From positions 1-64,000 of the forward strand of contig CAMKJS010000003.1 in the NCBI GenBank assembly GCA_946413245.1: a DNA stretch of 64,000 nt, read 5' to 3'. The number at the start of each line of letters is the position of its first letter. Position 1 is the first letter of the stretch. Origin of the DNA: an uncultured Clostridia bacterium (GTDB lineage Bacteria; Bacillota; Clostridia; Christensenellales; Aristaeellaceae). The notes under the pieces are model-generated. The model ran no database searches. It was not told the DNA's origin and saw only the letters and a program-made list of their open reading frames with translations. Both the position numbers and the translations under genes were made by a program. Shown here piece by piece: positions 46,145-54,998 of this stretch.

Positions 46145-48880
46145 ATGAGGAAAATAGCATTTTTGCTGGTCCTGTGTCTGCTGCTGCAGGCGGTTGGCGT
46201 GCCCGCGCTGGCGGGGAAGGCGTCTGAAACCGTCTCCGCGGAGCTGAATACCCTGAAGACAGAGGCGAAGAGTGAAGTCTCTCTGGCCTCCCTGAAGGCC
46301 GGCAGCGTGATTTATTCCAACGCGAAGGCCACGAAAAAGGCGGTCACGCTGGGCAAGAAGGCCACGGTGGCTGTGCTGGACCGCGGGAAGGACGTCGCGA
46401 AAATCCAGTATGCCGCGCTGAACGCCAAAGGCAAGGCCGAGCTGCGCAAGGGCTACGTGAAGGGCGAGGAGCTGAAAAAGCTCTCCAAGGCGCAGGCGGA
46501 GAAATGGCAGAATACGAAGCACAAGGGCGCCGTGAAGGGCGAGGGCGGCTTCATGCTGGTGCCGGTGGAAGAGGCGGCTGTCTCCGTGAAGCCGGAAGAA
46601 GCGCCGCAGGAGCCGGAACAGGAGCCCGAAGAGCTGCCGAAGGAGCAGGCTGCCGCGAAGGCGGACGGATCTGAAAAAGACGGCGTCCGCGGCGAGGAAG
46701 CCGTGGACGGCGTGATCGAGGGGACCTTCACCAACGCCTCCGAAGTGGTTGTCGGCGACTATAAACTGCGCCTGAGCGACCATTATATTACGGACTATCT
46801 GGGCACGGCGACCGTGATCACGATCCCGAAGAGCCTGAAGGTGAACGGCGTGGCGAAGCAGGTGCGCGGTATTTCCGAGACGGCTTTCGCCCGGAACACG
46901 AGCATCACCAGCATCACCCTGCCGAGCGCGAAATGGTTCACGAAGGTGGACCGGGGCGCCTTCCAGGGCTGCACCGGGCTGAAGAGCGTGAGCATTCCGA
47001 ACTACGTGACGGAAATCGGCGTGGACGCTTTCAACGGCTGCACGAGCCTGAGCAGCGTGAGCTGGTCCGACAAGCTGGAGATCATTCTGGACAGCGCGTT
47101 CTACGGCTGTTCGAGCCTGACGGGCCTGTCCCTGCCGACTTCGGTGCTGTACATCAGCAACAACGCCTTTGAGAACTGCAGCGGCCTGGTCAAGGTGACG
47201 CTGCCCGAAGGCCTGCTGGAGATCGGCATCGGCGCCTTCAAGGGCTGCACCAGCCTGGAAGGTATATATATTCCCGACAGCGTGACGCTGGTGAACAACT
47301 CCGCGTTCGAAAACTGCACGAGCGCGCTGGTGCTGGATCTGTCCACCGGCCTGACGGAGATCAACAACTTCGCCTTCAAGGGCTGCATCAGCCTGACGGA
47401 GCTGAACATCCCCAAGGGGATTAAGCGGATCGGCCGGGAAGCGTTTGCCAACTGTTCCAACCTGGGCATCGTGGACGATATTCCGAAGACTGTGACACTG
47501 ATTGCCGAGCGGGCCTTCGCCGACTGCTCTCCCGAGTGTATTTACGTGATCAACTGCCGGAACGCCGAGTTCCTGGAAGACGCTTTCGGCTACTACGGAT
47601 ACTTCTTCGCCTATCCGCTGAACAAGGATAAGGTGACGAAGTCCAACGCGACGCTGTACTGCGAAACCCATCCGGGATTCACCCTGCTGTCCTTCAAGCA
47701 GGTGAACTTCGTGAACCGGTGCTTCAAGGAAATGCTGCTGCACGGCGCCACCACCGCGGAGAAGTTCTACTGGGTGCGCCACATGGTGGAAGGGACCGAA
47801 AGCATGGCTTCCCTGATGACCTTCCTGGCGTTCCACGAAGACTTTGTGAAGCGGCTGGATGAAGGCAGCCTGACGAAGATGGCGGGTCTGGGCATCATCT
47901 ACAATCTGATGATGAATCAGAAATACAGCAGCGCCACCAGCAACGCCGCCAAGAAGATGAAGAACTACCTGAACGTGGACATGAGCTTCCGCTACGTGAT
48001 CAACAAGATCGCAAGGCTGAAGCGCTGCGACTGGAACATGCACCGGTACGGCTTCCTGGCCGGAAGCCTCTCGATGATCGAAGGCCGGGACATGAGCTAC
48101 AAGGCCACGAAATATACCTATCAGACATTCAAGACGCTGACCGGGAAGACCATTACGACCAGTGACCTGAACTACTGGACCATGGGCTTCCACGACAAGA
48201 GCCTGAACGTGCCCCAGTATCTGGATACGCTGATCAAGACCAAGGACTTCAAGGGACTGTATCAGACGAACACCGCCAAGGTGAAGGCCCTGTCCTCCGT
48301 GATGTATAGGGCTAAGGACCGGCTGAGCAACACCCAGTGCACGAACCAGGGCAAGAGCCTGCTGCGGGGCATGAGCCAGGACTGGCTGGTGGACCACATG
48401 GGCGACACCGCCAAGTTCCGGAACTACTGCCGGGACAACAACGTGCCTTACGGACGGCTGGATCTGCCGGAAGACCGTGACTGGAACGAAATGGTGACCT
48501 ACCTGCTGTACCGCTGCATCAAGATCGGCTACGACCGGAACTACAAGGTGGACGAGCTGAACGAGTGGGCCGGAAAGATCCGCCGGAAGCAGCTGACCGT
48601 GGCGAACGCGGTGCTGGCCTTCGTGACCAGCGACGAGTGCTACGACCAGTATCCGGACGATCCCGACGTTCCCGGACGGAACTCCGCCTACAACAAGGCG
48701 TACGTGACGATGCTGTACAGAGTGTATCTGAACAGGTATCCCACCGCGGCGGAACTGGCGACCCAGAGCGCGAAGCTGGCCCGGAAGATTTCCCGGACGG
48801 CGGTGGCCCGGAGCATCTCCGGAACGCAGGAGTGGCGGGATTATCTGAAGAAGTTCAAGATCGTGTACGATAAGAAGTAA
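46145..48880 (+). CDS. Secreted BspA-like LRR_5 protein with DUF4214 domains
   Basis: About 911 aa. It has a signal peptide (RKIAFLLVLCLLLQAVGVPA-LA, cleaved near residue 24), then an SH3-like domain (about 55-120) and a Pro/Glu-rich linker (about 150-185). Six to eight LRR_5 repeats (about 240-480) follow, with the F-x-G/N-C-x-x-L motif (AFQGCTGLKSVSIPNYVTEI, AFENCSGLVKVTLPEGLLEI). The second half contains two DUF4214-like helical blocks (FVNRCFKEMLLHG near 520 and YVTMLYRVYLNRYPTAAEL near 855), found in S-layer and adhesin proteins. No LPxTG or cell-wall anchor is visible. Start 46145 has GGAGG 9 nt upstream. A role in adhesion is inference. Confidence 0.85.
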   Translation: MRKIAFLLVLCLLLQAVGVPALAGKASETVSAELNTLKTEAKSEVSLASLKAGSVIYSNAKATKKAVTLGKKATVAVLDRGKDVAKIQYAALNAKGKAELRKGYVKGEELKKLSKAQAEKWQNTKHKGAVKGEGGFMLVPVEEAAVSVKPEEAPQEPEQEPEELPKEQAAAKADGSEKDGVRGEEAVDGVIEGTFTNASEVVVGDYKLRLSDHYITDYLGTATVITIPKSLKVNGVAKQVRGISETAFARNTSITSITLPSAKWFTKVDRGAFQGCTGLKSVSIPNYVTEIGVDAFNGCTSLSSVSWSDKLEIILDSAFYGCSSLTGLSLPTSVLYISNNAFENCSGLVKVTLPEGLLEIGIGAFKGCTSLEGIYIPDSVTLVNNSAFENCTSALVLDLSTGLTEINNFAFKGCISLTELNIPKGIKRIGREAFANCSNLGIVDDIPKTVTLIAERAFADCSPECIYVINCRNAEFLEDAFGYYGYFFAYPLNKDKVTKSNATLYCETHPGFTLLSFKQVNFVNRCFKEMLLHGATTAEKFYWVRHMVEGTESMASLMTFLAFHEDFVKRLDEGSLTKMAGLGIIYNLMMNQKYSSATSNAAKKMKNYLNVDMSFRYVINKIARLKRCDWNMHRYGFLAGSLSMIEGRDMSYKATKYTYQTFKTLTGKTITTSDLNYWTMGFHDKSLNVPQYLDTLIKTKDFKGLYQTNTAKVKALSSVMYRAKDRLSNTQCTNQGKSLLRGMSQDWLVDHMGDTAKFRNYCRDNNVPYGRLDLPEDRDWNEMVTYLLYRCIKIGYDRNYKVDELNEWAGKIRRKQLTVANAVLAFVTSDECYDQYPDDPDVPGRNSAYNKAYVTMLYRVYLNRYPTAAELATQSAKLARKISRTAVARSISGTQEWRDYLKKFKIVYDKK

Positions 48881-48898
48881 TGACACCCTATCCCCCTG

Positions 48899-48966
48899 CC
48901 CCTTCCCCTCCAGGGGAAGGGGGTAAAAAATAAAGCTTAATTGGGGGCTTCGCCCCCAATTAAGCT
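48899..48966. repeat. two adjacent perfect palindromes
   Basis: Palindrome 1 (48899-48922) is CCCCTTCCCCT/AGGGGAAGGGG with a 2-nt centre. Palindrome 2 (48934-48966) is a 14-bp stem AGCTTAATTGGGGG/CCCCCAATTAAGCT with loop CTTCG. No T-run follows on the plus strand. On the minus strand both are followed by T-rich sequence, but no minus-strand gene ends here. They look like dispersed palindromic repeats. Palindrome 1 resembles a unit that often produces spurious PLPLEGKG-type translations. Confidence 0.7.
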
Positions 48967-48967
48967 G

Positions 48968-49033
48968 AGAAAGACTTTCTCCGGGGGAATGGGAACGAAA
49001 AAAGCCGGGAAAGATTCTCTCCGGGGGAATGGG
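48968..49033. repeat. direct repeat, two units of about 29 nt
   Basis: GAAAGACTTTCTCCGGGGGA (48968 on) recurs as GAAAGATTCTCTCCGGGGGA about 40 nt later, both followed by ATGGGA. It lies between the palindromes and the terminator. Confidence 0.6.
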
Positions 49034-49049
49034 AGAAACAGAAAGAAAA

Positions 49050-49090
49050 ACGAGACTTGGGATCATGGAATCCCGGGTCTCGTTTTTTCT
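49050..49090 (+). terminator. rho-independent terminator after the LRR_5 gene
   Basis: A 14-bp stem (49050-49063 with 49070-49083, two G-T pairs) with a 6-nt loop, followed by six T. It is the only good plus-strand terminator after 48880. Confidence 0.85.
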
Positions 49091-49185
49091 TTCGTGAATA
49101 GCCTGTAAAGTCAACGATTTTCGCTTGACATTATGGGGTATTCTTGCGCTGTGCATTGGAGGCAAAAGCGAAATCGCAAGACAAG

Positions 49186-49214
49186 TTGCGAAAACAGTCT
49201 TTTCTCGATATAAT
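49186..49214 (+). promoter_or_regulatory. promoter of the vapBC-like module
   Basis: TTGCGA (49186-49191), a 17-nt spacer and perfect TATAAT (49209-49214). The direct repeat AATAGCCTGT occurs at about 49098 and again about 49231, one on each side of the promoter; it could be an operator but spacing is long. Confidence 0.65.
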
Positions 49215-49301
49215 ATTACGTGACGGCTAATAGCCTGTCATGATAGATGTATTCCAAGATGTATTAGGTTTTAGCGATAACGATAGGAGATGCGGATACA
49301 T

Positions 49302-49511
49302 ATGACGATTTATCAGGAAGCGCACGCAAAAATCGATACTTTCCCTGAAGAAACAGTACAGATTTTTATTCAGTTAATGGACAAAATGAAAACAACTTCT
49401 TTTGAAAAAGATAAAACAGCTGATAAGAAAAAACGATTTCTGGAAACTGCAGGAAAGATCGATATTGATGGAGATGCCATATTGAAATTGCGTGAGGAAA
49501 GCATGATATGA
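49302..49511 (+). CDS. Putative antitoxin (vapB-like position)
   Basis: A 69-aa acidic/basic helical protein: IYQEAHAKIDTFPEETVQIF, a Lys-rich centre and KIDIDGDAILKLREESMI at the end. The C-terminal D-G-D-A-x-x-x-L-R-E-E-S-M pattern is common in antitoxins encoded before PIN toxins. The stop overlaps the toxin ATG (ATGA). Start ATG 49302 is favoured; AGGAGA lies 11 nt upstream and overlaps an earlier in-frame ATG at 49290. Confidence 0.7.
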   Translation: MTIYQEAHAKIDTFPEETVQIFIQLMDKMKTTSFEKDKTADKKKRFLETAGKIDIDGDAILKLREESMI

Positions 49512-49909
49512 GAATTCTGGCAGACAGTAATATGTTTATTGATTTCTGGAGAAATCCGACACAGCAAGTAGTTGACATCTTTTCAAAAGAAGATGTTGTG
49601 ATCTGCGGTGTTGTGAGATGTGAACTGCTTCACGGGGCAAAATCTGATAAAGATTATAATCATATCAATTCAGTTCTTGATGCCTTTGAAGAATTGCTTT
49701 TTGAAGAATCAGACTGGGAATTACTGGGCAAGCAGCTTTATCAGCTTCGGATTAAAGGAATTACAGTTCCGCTTTCAGACGCGATAATTGCATATGTGGC
49801 GATAAAAAACAAGATTCCCGTATGGACCAAAGATCAGCATTTTTCTTATATGCAGCAAATCTTGAAAGATCTTTCGATTATGGCATGCGCGGATGAAAAG
49901 ACTGACTGA
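49508..49909 (+). CDS. VapC-like PIN-domain ribonuclease toxin
   Basis: A 133-aa PIN protein. Acidic metal-binding residues are seen in ILADSNMFIDFWR (Asp5), the RCELLHGAK helix (Glu near 40), VPLSDAIIAYVAI (Asp near 93) and VWTKDQHFSYM (Asp near 112). VapC toxins cut tRNA or rRNA. It is translationally coupled to the antitoxin. The pair forms a small unit of low GC between two high-GC genes, with its own promoter and terminator, as expected of a transferred module. Confidence 0.88.
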   Translation: MRILADSNMFIDFWRNPTQQVVDIFSKEDVVICGVVRCELLHGAKSDKDYNHINSVLDAFEELLFEESDWELLGKQLYQLRIKGITVPLSDAIIAYVAIKNKIPVWTKDQHFSYMQQILKDLSIMACADEKTD

Positions 49910-49927
49910 GAAAGCTTCAGGAACAGC

Positions 49928-49967
49928 AAAAAACGAAACTCTGAAAGAAGCAGGGTTTCGTTTTTTT
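49928..49967 (+). terminator. rho-independent terminator of the toxin-antitoxin module
   Basis: Stem CGAAAC-t-CTG / CAG-g-GTTTCG with a 7-nt loop, preceded by six A and followed by seven T (49961-49967). Confidence 0.88.
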
Positions 49968-50041
49968 GCTAAGCGGGTATTATTTGTCCGCGACAGTCGC
50001 GACATCTGCTACATCTGCGGTCTGTGGAAAGCACGTGTTTT

Positions 50042-50070
50042 TTGACACGAACGGATATATACGATAAAAT
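50042..50070 (+). promoter_or_regulatory. sigma-A promoter of the GT2-DUF2142 operon
   Basis: A perfect TTGACA (50042-50047), a 17-nt spacer and TAAAAT (50065-50070), 46 nt before the GTG start at 50117. Confidence 0.82.
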
Positions 50071-50116
50071 AAATTTTTAAAGGAAAGTAAGCTTCTTCAG
50101 GGGAGGAGGGCCGGCG

Positions 50117-51928
50117 GTGGAGAAGGTCAAGGAAGCGCTGAGACGGTACGAACGGCTGTATCAGGGGCTGAGCTTTCTGCGGTGCTGGAAGGTGAGCGGA
50201 AAGAAGGAAGCCCTGAGAAGGTACCGGGAGCACTGGGAGGAAAAGCGCATCCGGGAAGAAATCTGCCGGGCCAATGCCCTGAGCGAAGAGGAACGGCAGC
50301 GGCAGGAGGAAACTTTGTTCCCCCGGACGGTTATGTACAGTATTACGGTACCGCTGTACAATACGCCGGAAGCCTTCCTGCGGGAGATGCTGGACAGTGT
50401 GCGGGGGCAGACCTGGAAGCAGTGGGAGCTGTGCCTGGCGGACGGAAGCGACCCGGACCACGCCTACGTCGGCGAAATTGCCCGGGAGGCCGCGGCGGCG
50501 GATTCCCGGATTCATTACTGCCGGCTGGAAAAGAACGGGGGCATCTCGGAAAACACGAACAGGTGCATCGAAATGGCCACGGGAGAATACGTCGTTCTGT
50601 TCGACCATGACGATCTGCTGCATCCCTCCGCCCTGTTCGAGGTGACGAAAGCGCTGAACGAGCGGGACGCGGACTTCGTATACACGGACGAAACCACCTT
50701 CCGGCTGGAACCGAAGGACGCCTACAATGCCCACTTCAAGCCGGATTTCGCGCCGGATACCCTGCGGGGAAACAATTATATCTGCCACCTGACCGTGTTC
50801 CGGAGAACGCTGCTGGAGAAAGCCGGCGGCGGCTTCCGGAAGGAATACGACGGCAGCCAGGACTATGACCTGATTCTGAGGCTGACAGAGCAGGCGAAAA
50901 CCATCCTGCATATTCCGCGGATTCTGTATTACTGGCGAGCCCACGCCGCCTCCGTGGCGGAAAGCGTAGGCGCGAAGCCCTATGTGATCGAGGCTGGGCG
51001 CAAGGCGATCGCGGCCCATCTGAAGCGCATGGGGCTGGAGGGCGAAGTGCTGGACAGCCCGGTGCCATCCATTTACCGGGTGCGCTACGCGATTCAGGGA
51101 GAACCGCTGGTTTCCATCCTGATTCCGAACTGCGACCACCGGGAGGATCTCCTGCGCTGCGTTAACAGCATCCGGGACAAGAGCACCTGGAAGAACTGGG
51201 AAATCATCATCATCGAGAACAACAGCAAAGAGCCGGAAACGGAAGCCTGTTACGACGAACTGAAGAAGGATCCCCGGATCCGGGTCATCCGGAGGGAGGG
51301 GGGCTTCAACTTCTCCGCCCTGAACAACCTGGGAGCCCGGGAAGCCAAAGGGGAACACCTGCTGCTGCTGAATAACGACACGGAAGTCATCGCGCCGGAC
51401 TGGATGCAGGAAATGCTCATGTACAGCCAGCGGGAGGACGTGGGCGCGGTCGGCGCGAAGCTGTATTATCCGGATGGGACGATTCAGCACGCGGGCATCG
51501 GAGTGGGCCTGCTGCATCTGGCGGCCCACATGCACCGGCATTTTCCCGCGGAACACCCCGGATACATGGGGCGGTTGTGCTATGCCCAGAACCTGAGTGC
51601 GGTGACAGCCGCCTGCATGATGGTGCGAAAGGACGTATGGGACAGCCTGGCCGGGATGGAAGAGGATTTCCCGGTGGTATTCAACGACGTGGATTTCTGC
51701 CTGCGGGTGCGGGAAAGCGGAAAGCTGATCGTATGGACGCCCTGGGCGGAGCTGACCCATTACGAGAGCAAAAGCCGGGGACCGGATGAGGACACACCGG
51801 CGAAAAAGGCCTTCTTTATGGCGGAAACGAAGAAGTTCCAGGAAAAATGGAACGGGTTCCTGACAAAGGGAGACCCTTACTACAACATTAACCTGACAAG
51901 AGACAGGGAGGATTTTTCAGCACGATGA
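50117..51928 (+). CDS. Double-domain GT2 glycosyltransferase
   Basis: A 603-aa protein. A short helical N-terminus is followed by a first GT2 domain (about 75-290: YSITVPLYNTPEAFLREMLD, FDHDDLLHPSAL). The second GT2 domain spans about 330-590 (VSILIPNCDHREDLLRCVNS, LLLNNDTEVIAPDW as the DxD-type motif, and VVFNDVDFCLRVRESGKLIV as the acid-base ED region). Both catalytic centres look intact, so it may add two sugars in turn, as in O-antigen or rhamnan polymerising transferases. GTG start with GGGAGGAGGG 6-7 nt upstream. It overlaps the next gene by 4 bp. Likely partner of the ABC exporter (inference). Confidence 0.88.
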   Translation: MEKVKEALRRYERLYQGLSFLRCWKVSGKKEALRRYREHWEEKRIREEICRANALSEEERQRQEETLFPRTVMYSITVPLYNTPEAFLREMLDSVRGQTWKQWELCLADGSDPDHAYVGEIAREAAAADSRIHYCRLEKNGGISENTNRCIEMATGEYVVLFDHDDLLHPSALFEVTKALNERDADFVYTDETTFRLEPKDAYNAHFKPDFAPDTLRGNNYICHLTVFRRTLLEKAGGGFRKEYDGSQDYDLILRLTEQAKTILHIPRILYYWRAHAASVAESVGAKPYVIEAGRKAIAAHLKRMGLEGEVLDSPVPSIYRVRYAIQGEPLVSILIPNCDHREDLLRCVNSIRDKSTWKNWEIIIIENNSKEPETEACYDELKKDPRIRVIRREGGFNFSALNNLGAREAKGEHLLLLNNDTEVIAPDWMQEMLMYSQREDVGAVGAKLYYPDGTIQHAGIGVGLLHLAAHMHRHFPAEHPGYMGRLCYAQNLSAVTAACMMVRKDVWDSLAGMEEDFPVVFNDVDFCLRVRESGKLIVWTPWAELTHYESKSRGPDEDTPAKKAFFMAETKKFQEKWNGFLTKGDPYYNINLTRDREDFSAR

Positions 51929-54132
51929 AAACCCCGAAGCGATGGCTGCGCCGGCTGATTCCGGCCGCGGCAGCCCTGCTCCTGGCCATTGGGCTGGAAG
52001 CGGTGCAGATTGCAAGCCAGCCGAAGCGGTATACCGGCGAGACCCGGACGATCCGGGAAGCCGGAGAGGTCGATTTCTCCCGCTGTGAGGTGACCGGCTG
52101 CGAAGTCCGGGAGGACCGGCTGAACACCCAGGGAGAGGGATCCGTGATCCTGTATGACCTGGGAGAGCCGACAGAGCTGCCCATCCTGCGGTTCGTCAAC
52201 CGGAAGCATTTGCGGGAGGACGTGGAAATCACCGTGGAGCTGGCCCGGGAGGGAGAAGATTTCAGGGAGGAGAATACACTGCGCCTGACCGCCGAAAAGG
52301 GCGGCTCCTCCTGGGAAACGACCCCGCCCGCGGGCGCCTGGAAAACACTGCGGGTAACCGTGGACGGAGCCATGAGCCTGCGGCAGATTCTCTGGAGCGA
52401 GGGGGAGGAAGAGCTCCTGGCGCTGGAGGAACCCATGCGGCCGGGACGGATTCTGCTGACGGCTGTGCTCGTCTGGCTGGGGCTGCTGGGCTGGACCGGG
52501 CTGCACGTGGGACAGCGGATTGCGGCGGGCCTTCGGGCAGGGTGGAATGGCCTGACGGCGGACGGGCGGCGCACGGCTGTCCATGCCGGTATTTTTCTGG
52601 CAGCGGGGGCTGCCGGGTACGCGCTGGCCAGGGTGCTTCTTCCCGGCGGCTTCGGAGCGGAAATGAACCTGCCGAAGCAGTGTCTCTGCGGGGCAGCGGG
52701 AATGATCTCGGCCTGCCTGTGCACCTTCCGGAAGACGCTGGGAAGAAAGCCGGAGGTGCTGTTCGCGTTGATTGCCCTGACCGTTGGGGGCCTTATGGTC
52801 TGGGCGAGTCCGGACGAAATGATCAGCTGGGACAACGCCTATCATTATAAGCAGGCCGTGAATATGTCCTATCTGGGAGAGACGCGGCTGACAGCCCAGG
52901 ATTACCGCATGATGGACGATCAGTTGGGCTGGCAGGAGTTTTTCGAGAGCCCGGAAGCCCGGGAAAAATGGCTGGCGGATCAGGATACGCGCTACCGCGG
53001 CGGCGCGGAAACAGCCACTGCGGAAGCGCCGGACTGGAAAAGCGTGTGGGAGTTCTTCCCCGGAGTCGGGCTGTATCTGGGCCGGGCGCTGGGCCTGCGG
53101 TATTTCGCGGTGTTCAATCTGGGGCGCATGGCGGGGCTGATTACCTTTGTGCTGCTCGGTTTCCTGGCGATCCGGAAGCTGAAGAGCGGGAAGATGATTC
53201 TGGCGCTGACGCTGCTGGTACCCACGATTCTGTATCTGGCCAGCGTCTATTCCTACGATACGGGAGTCCTGGGATTCACGGCGCTGGGGCTGGCCTGGTT
53301 CTTCGGGGAAGGACAGGAGCCGGAGAAAAGGCTGACCCGGGGAAATGCCCTGATCATGCTGGGCAGCCTTTGGTTCGGGATCCTGGCAAAGGCGATTTAC
53401 GCGCCGCTCCTGCTGTTGCCCCTTTTTCTGCCGAAGAGCAAGTTCCGCCCGGCGGGAGAACCTCGGGACGGAAAAACCCTGAGCCGGAAAAGCTTTTTCC
53501 TGCTGGACGCGGCGGCGCTCCTGCTGCTGTGCGCCACCTTCCTGCTGCCGCTGCTGTTCGGGAAAACCGAATCCGACACACGGGGCGGAGAGACGGTGGA
53601 CGTGTATGGACAGATCCGCTTCGTGCTGGAAGATCCGCTGCGGTACGCGGGAATCTTGCTGAATCATTTCAGCGGCTGTATTTTCGGGCAGCCGTCGGAT
53701 TGGGTGCTGCTGGATTACGCCTACCTGGGAAAGGCTTCCTGCCGGAATCTTTTTGCGGGCCTGCTGATCGCCGCGGCCTTTACCGACAAGGGAGAGGCGG
53801 ACCGGTGCCTGGAGCGGCGGTGGGGCTCCCGGGGAATGATTCTGCTGATTCTGGCAGGCACGGCCTGCCTGACGGTGACTTCCATGTATCTGCTGTTTAC
53901 GCCGGTAGGACAGAACTCCGTCTCCGGCGCCCAGGACCGGTATCTGTTCCCCCTGTACTGGCCGGCCCTGATGATTGCCGGATCGGGCTGGGTCGCCGGG
54001 CTGCTGTGGCGGGGATCGGAACGGGGCAGGGAGCTCCGGCGGGAGGTTTATAACGGGTTCCTGTTCGCCCTGGCGTCTTTCGTGCTGCTGGCGGCGATGT
54101 ACGGAAACCTGATCGGTAAGTTCGCGGGTTAA
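51925..54132 (+). CDS. DUF2142-type polytopic membrane protein
   Basis: A 735-aa protein. A first span (about 12-30) is followed by a soluble outside domain (about 35-170) and about ten more spans. DEMISWDNAYHYKQAVNMSY (about 310) holds a D-E ... D-N-x-x-H/Y loop like GT-C enzymes and DUF2142 proteins, and a second outside loop has tyrosine- and tryptophan-rich sequence. DUF2142 proteins occur in surface-polysaccharide clusters, probably as glycosyltransferases using lipid-linked donors. Activity is unproven. Its ATG overlaps the stop of the GT2 gene (ATGA). Confidence 0.75.
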   Translation: MKTPKRWLRRLIPAAAALLLAIGLEAVQIASQPKRYTGETRTIREAGEVDFSRCEVTGCEVREDRLNTQGEGSVILYDLGEPTELPILRFVNRKHLREDVEITVELAREGEDFREENTLRLTAEKGGSSWETTPPAGAWKTLRVTVDGAMSLRQILWSEGEEELLALEEPMRPGRILLTAVLVWLGLLGWTGLHVGQRIAAGLRAGWNGLTADGRRTAVHAGIFLAAGAAGYALARVLLPGGFGAEMNLPKQCLCGAAGMISACLCTFRKTLGRKPEVLFALIALTVGGLMVWASPDEMISWDNAYHYKQAVNMSYLGETRLTAQDYRMMDDQLGWQEFFESPEAREKWLADQDTRYRGGAETATAEAPDWKSVWEFFPGVGLYLGRALGLRYFAVFNLGRMAGLITFVLLGFLAIRKLKSGKMILALTLLVPTILYLASVYSYDTGVLGFTALGLAWFFGEGQEPEKRLTRGNALIMLGSLWFGILAKAIYAPLLLLPLFLPKSKFRPAGEPRDGKTLSRKSFFLLDAAALLLLCATFLLPLLFGKTESDTRGGETVDVYGQIRFVLEDPLRYAGILLNHFSGCIFGQPSDWVLLDYAYLGKASCRNLFAGLLIAAAFTDKGEADRCLERRWGSRGMILLILAGTACLTVTSMYLLFTPVGQNSVSGAQDRYLFPLYWPALMIAGSGWVAGLLWRGSERGRELRREVYNGFLFALASFVLLAAMYGNLIGKFAG

Positions 54133-54168
54133 TATTATTTAACATTGACTGGCCTGGAGGTAAGAAGG

Positions 54169-54891
54169 ATGCCGGGATTGAGCGCATACAGCGGAGACCT
54201 GGACTACAGCTACGCGCCGGGTGTGTTTCCGGCGATGGAGTGTCTGCTGCGGAAGCCGGAGCTGGCGCGGCGGGTGCTGATTCACTCTTCCGCCCGAGGA
54301 CGGGAAGGCGTGGAGCGGCTGGAGAAGCTGGCCGGAGAGATCGGCGTGCGGATCGAGGAGGCAGACCGGGCGCTGGCACGGATCAGCGGAAAGGAAAACT
54401 GCTGGGCCGCGGCGGTGTTCCGCAAGCAGGAGGAACTGCCGGATCCGACGCGGCCCCATGTGGTGCTGCATCATCCGGGAGACTGCGGGAATGTGGGCAC
54501 GATCATGCGGACGGCGCTGGGCTTCGGCATTCGGGATGTGTGTCTGATCCGGCCCTGTGTCGATCCGTTTGATCCCCGGACGGTGCGGGCCAGTATGGGG
54601 AGCCTTTTCGGGCTGCGGGTCAGCATGTTTGCGTCCATGGAGGAATACAGGGAGCAGGCCGGGGAGCGGCAGCTGTATCCCTTTATGCTGGACGCGTCGG
54701 TGCCGATGGAGGAGGTTTTGCCTCCGGCGGCGGAACGGCCGTGGACGCTGGTGTTCGGGAATGAGGGCAGCGGGCTGCCGGCGGAGTTTGCCGCACTGGG
54801 GCAGCCTGTCAGAATTCCCAGCAGCACGGAGATCGATTCGCTGAATCTGGCGATCGCGGCGGCCATCGGGATTTACGCGTTTACGAGATGA
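54169..54891 (+). CDS. SpoU/TrmH-family RNA 2'-O-methyltransferase
   Basis: A 240-aa SPOUT methyltransferase. Motif 1 is PGDCGNVGTIMRTALGFGI (Asn and Arg for 2'-O-methyl transfer), motif 2 is WTLVFGNEGSGLP and motif 3 is VRIPSSTEIDSLNLAIAAAI; together they form the SAM-binding trefoil knot. A substrate-binding N-terminal region of about 95 residues precedes it. The target (rRNA or tRNA 2'-OH) is not readable. ATG 54169 has GGAGGT 7 nt upstream. The last codons border the regulator's operator. Confidence 0.88.
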   Translation: MPGLSAYSGDLDYSYAPGVFPAMECLLRKPELARRVLIHSSARGREGVERLEKLAGEIGVRIEEADRALARISGKENCWAAAVFRKQEELPDPTRPHVVLHHPGDCGNVGTIMRTALGFGIRDVCLIRPCVDPFDPRTVRASMGSLFGLRVSMFASMEEYREQAGERQLYPFMLDASVPMEEVLPPAAERPWTLVFGNEGSGLPAEFAALGQPVRIPSSTEIDSLNLAIAAAIGIYAFTR

Positions 54892-54892
54892 A

Positions 54893-54919
54893 ATTTGTTC
54901 GTACTTTTTACGGACAAAT
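54893..54919. promoter_or_regulatory. AraR-like operator, inverted repeat
   Basis: ATTTGTTCGTA (54893-54903) and its inverted partner TACGGACAAAT (54909-54919), an 11-nt repeat with one mismatch and a 5-nt centre. The half-site ATTTGT-CGTA is close to the known AraR box ATTTGTACGTACAAAT. A further ATTTGTCTGG half-site lies between the -35 and -10 boxes at about 54935. It sits just upstream of the regulator's own promoter, suggesting autoregulation. Confidence 0.68.
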
Positions 54920-54921
54920 GC

Positions 54922-54950
54922 TTGAAAGAGAAGAATTTGTCTGGTAGAAT
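54922..54950 (+). promoter_or_regulatory. sigma-A promoter of the GntR/LacI-type regulator
   Basis: TTGAAA (54922-54927), a 17-nt spacer and TAGAAT (54945-54950), 48 nt before the ATG at 54999. Confidence 0.75.
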
Positions 54951-54998
54951 GTACACAACATAACGGAAAGCCCGGAACGGGAGGGAGAGGACGTGCCG

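Noticed and set aside
46103-49165. A 1020-residue open frame on the minus strand
   Set aside because: It is antisense to the LRR_5 protein gene, which has a promoter, signal peptide and domains. The minus frame has no ribosome site and reads through known palindromic repeats.
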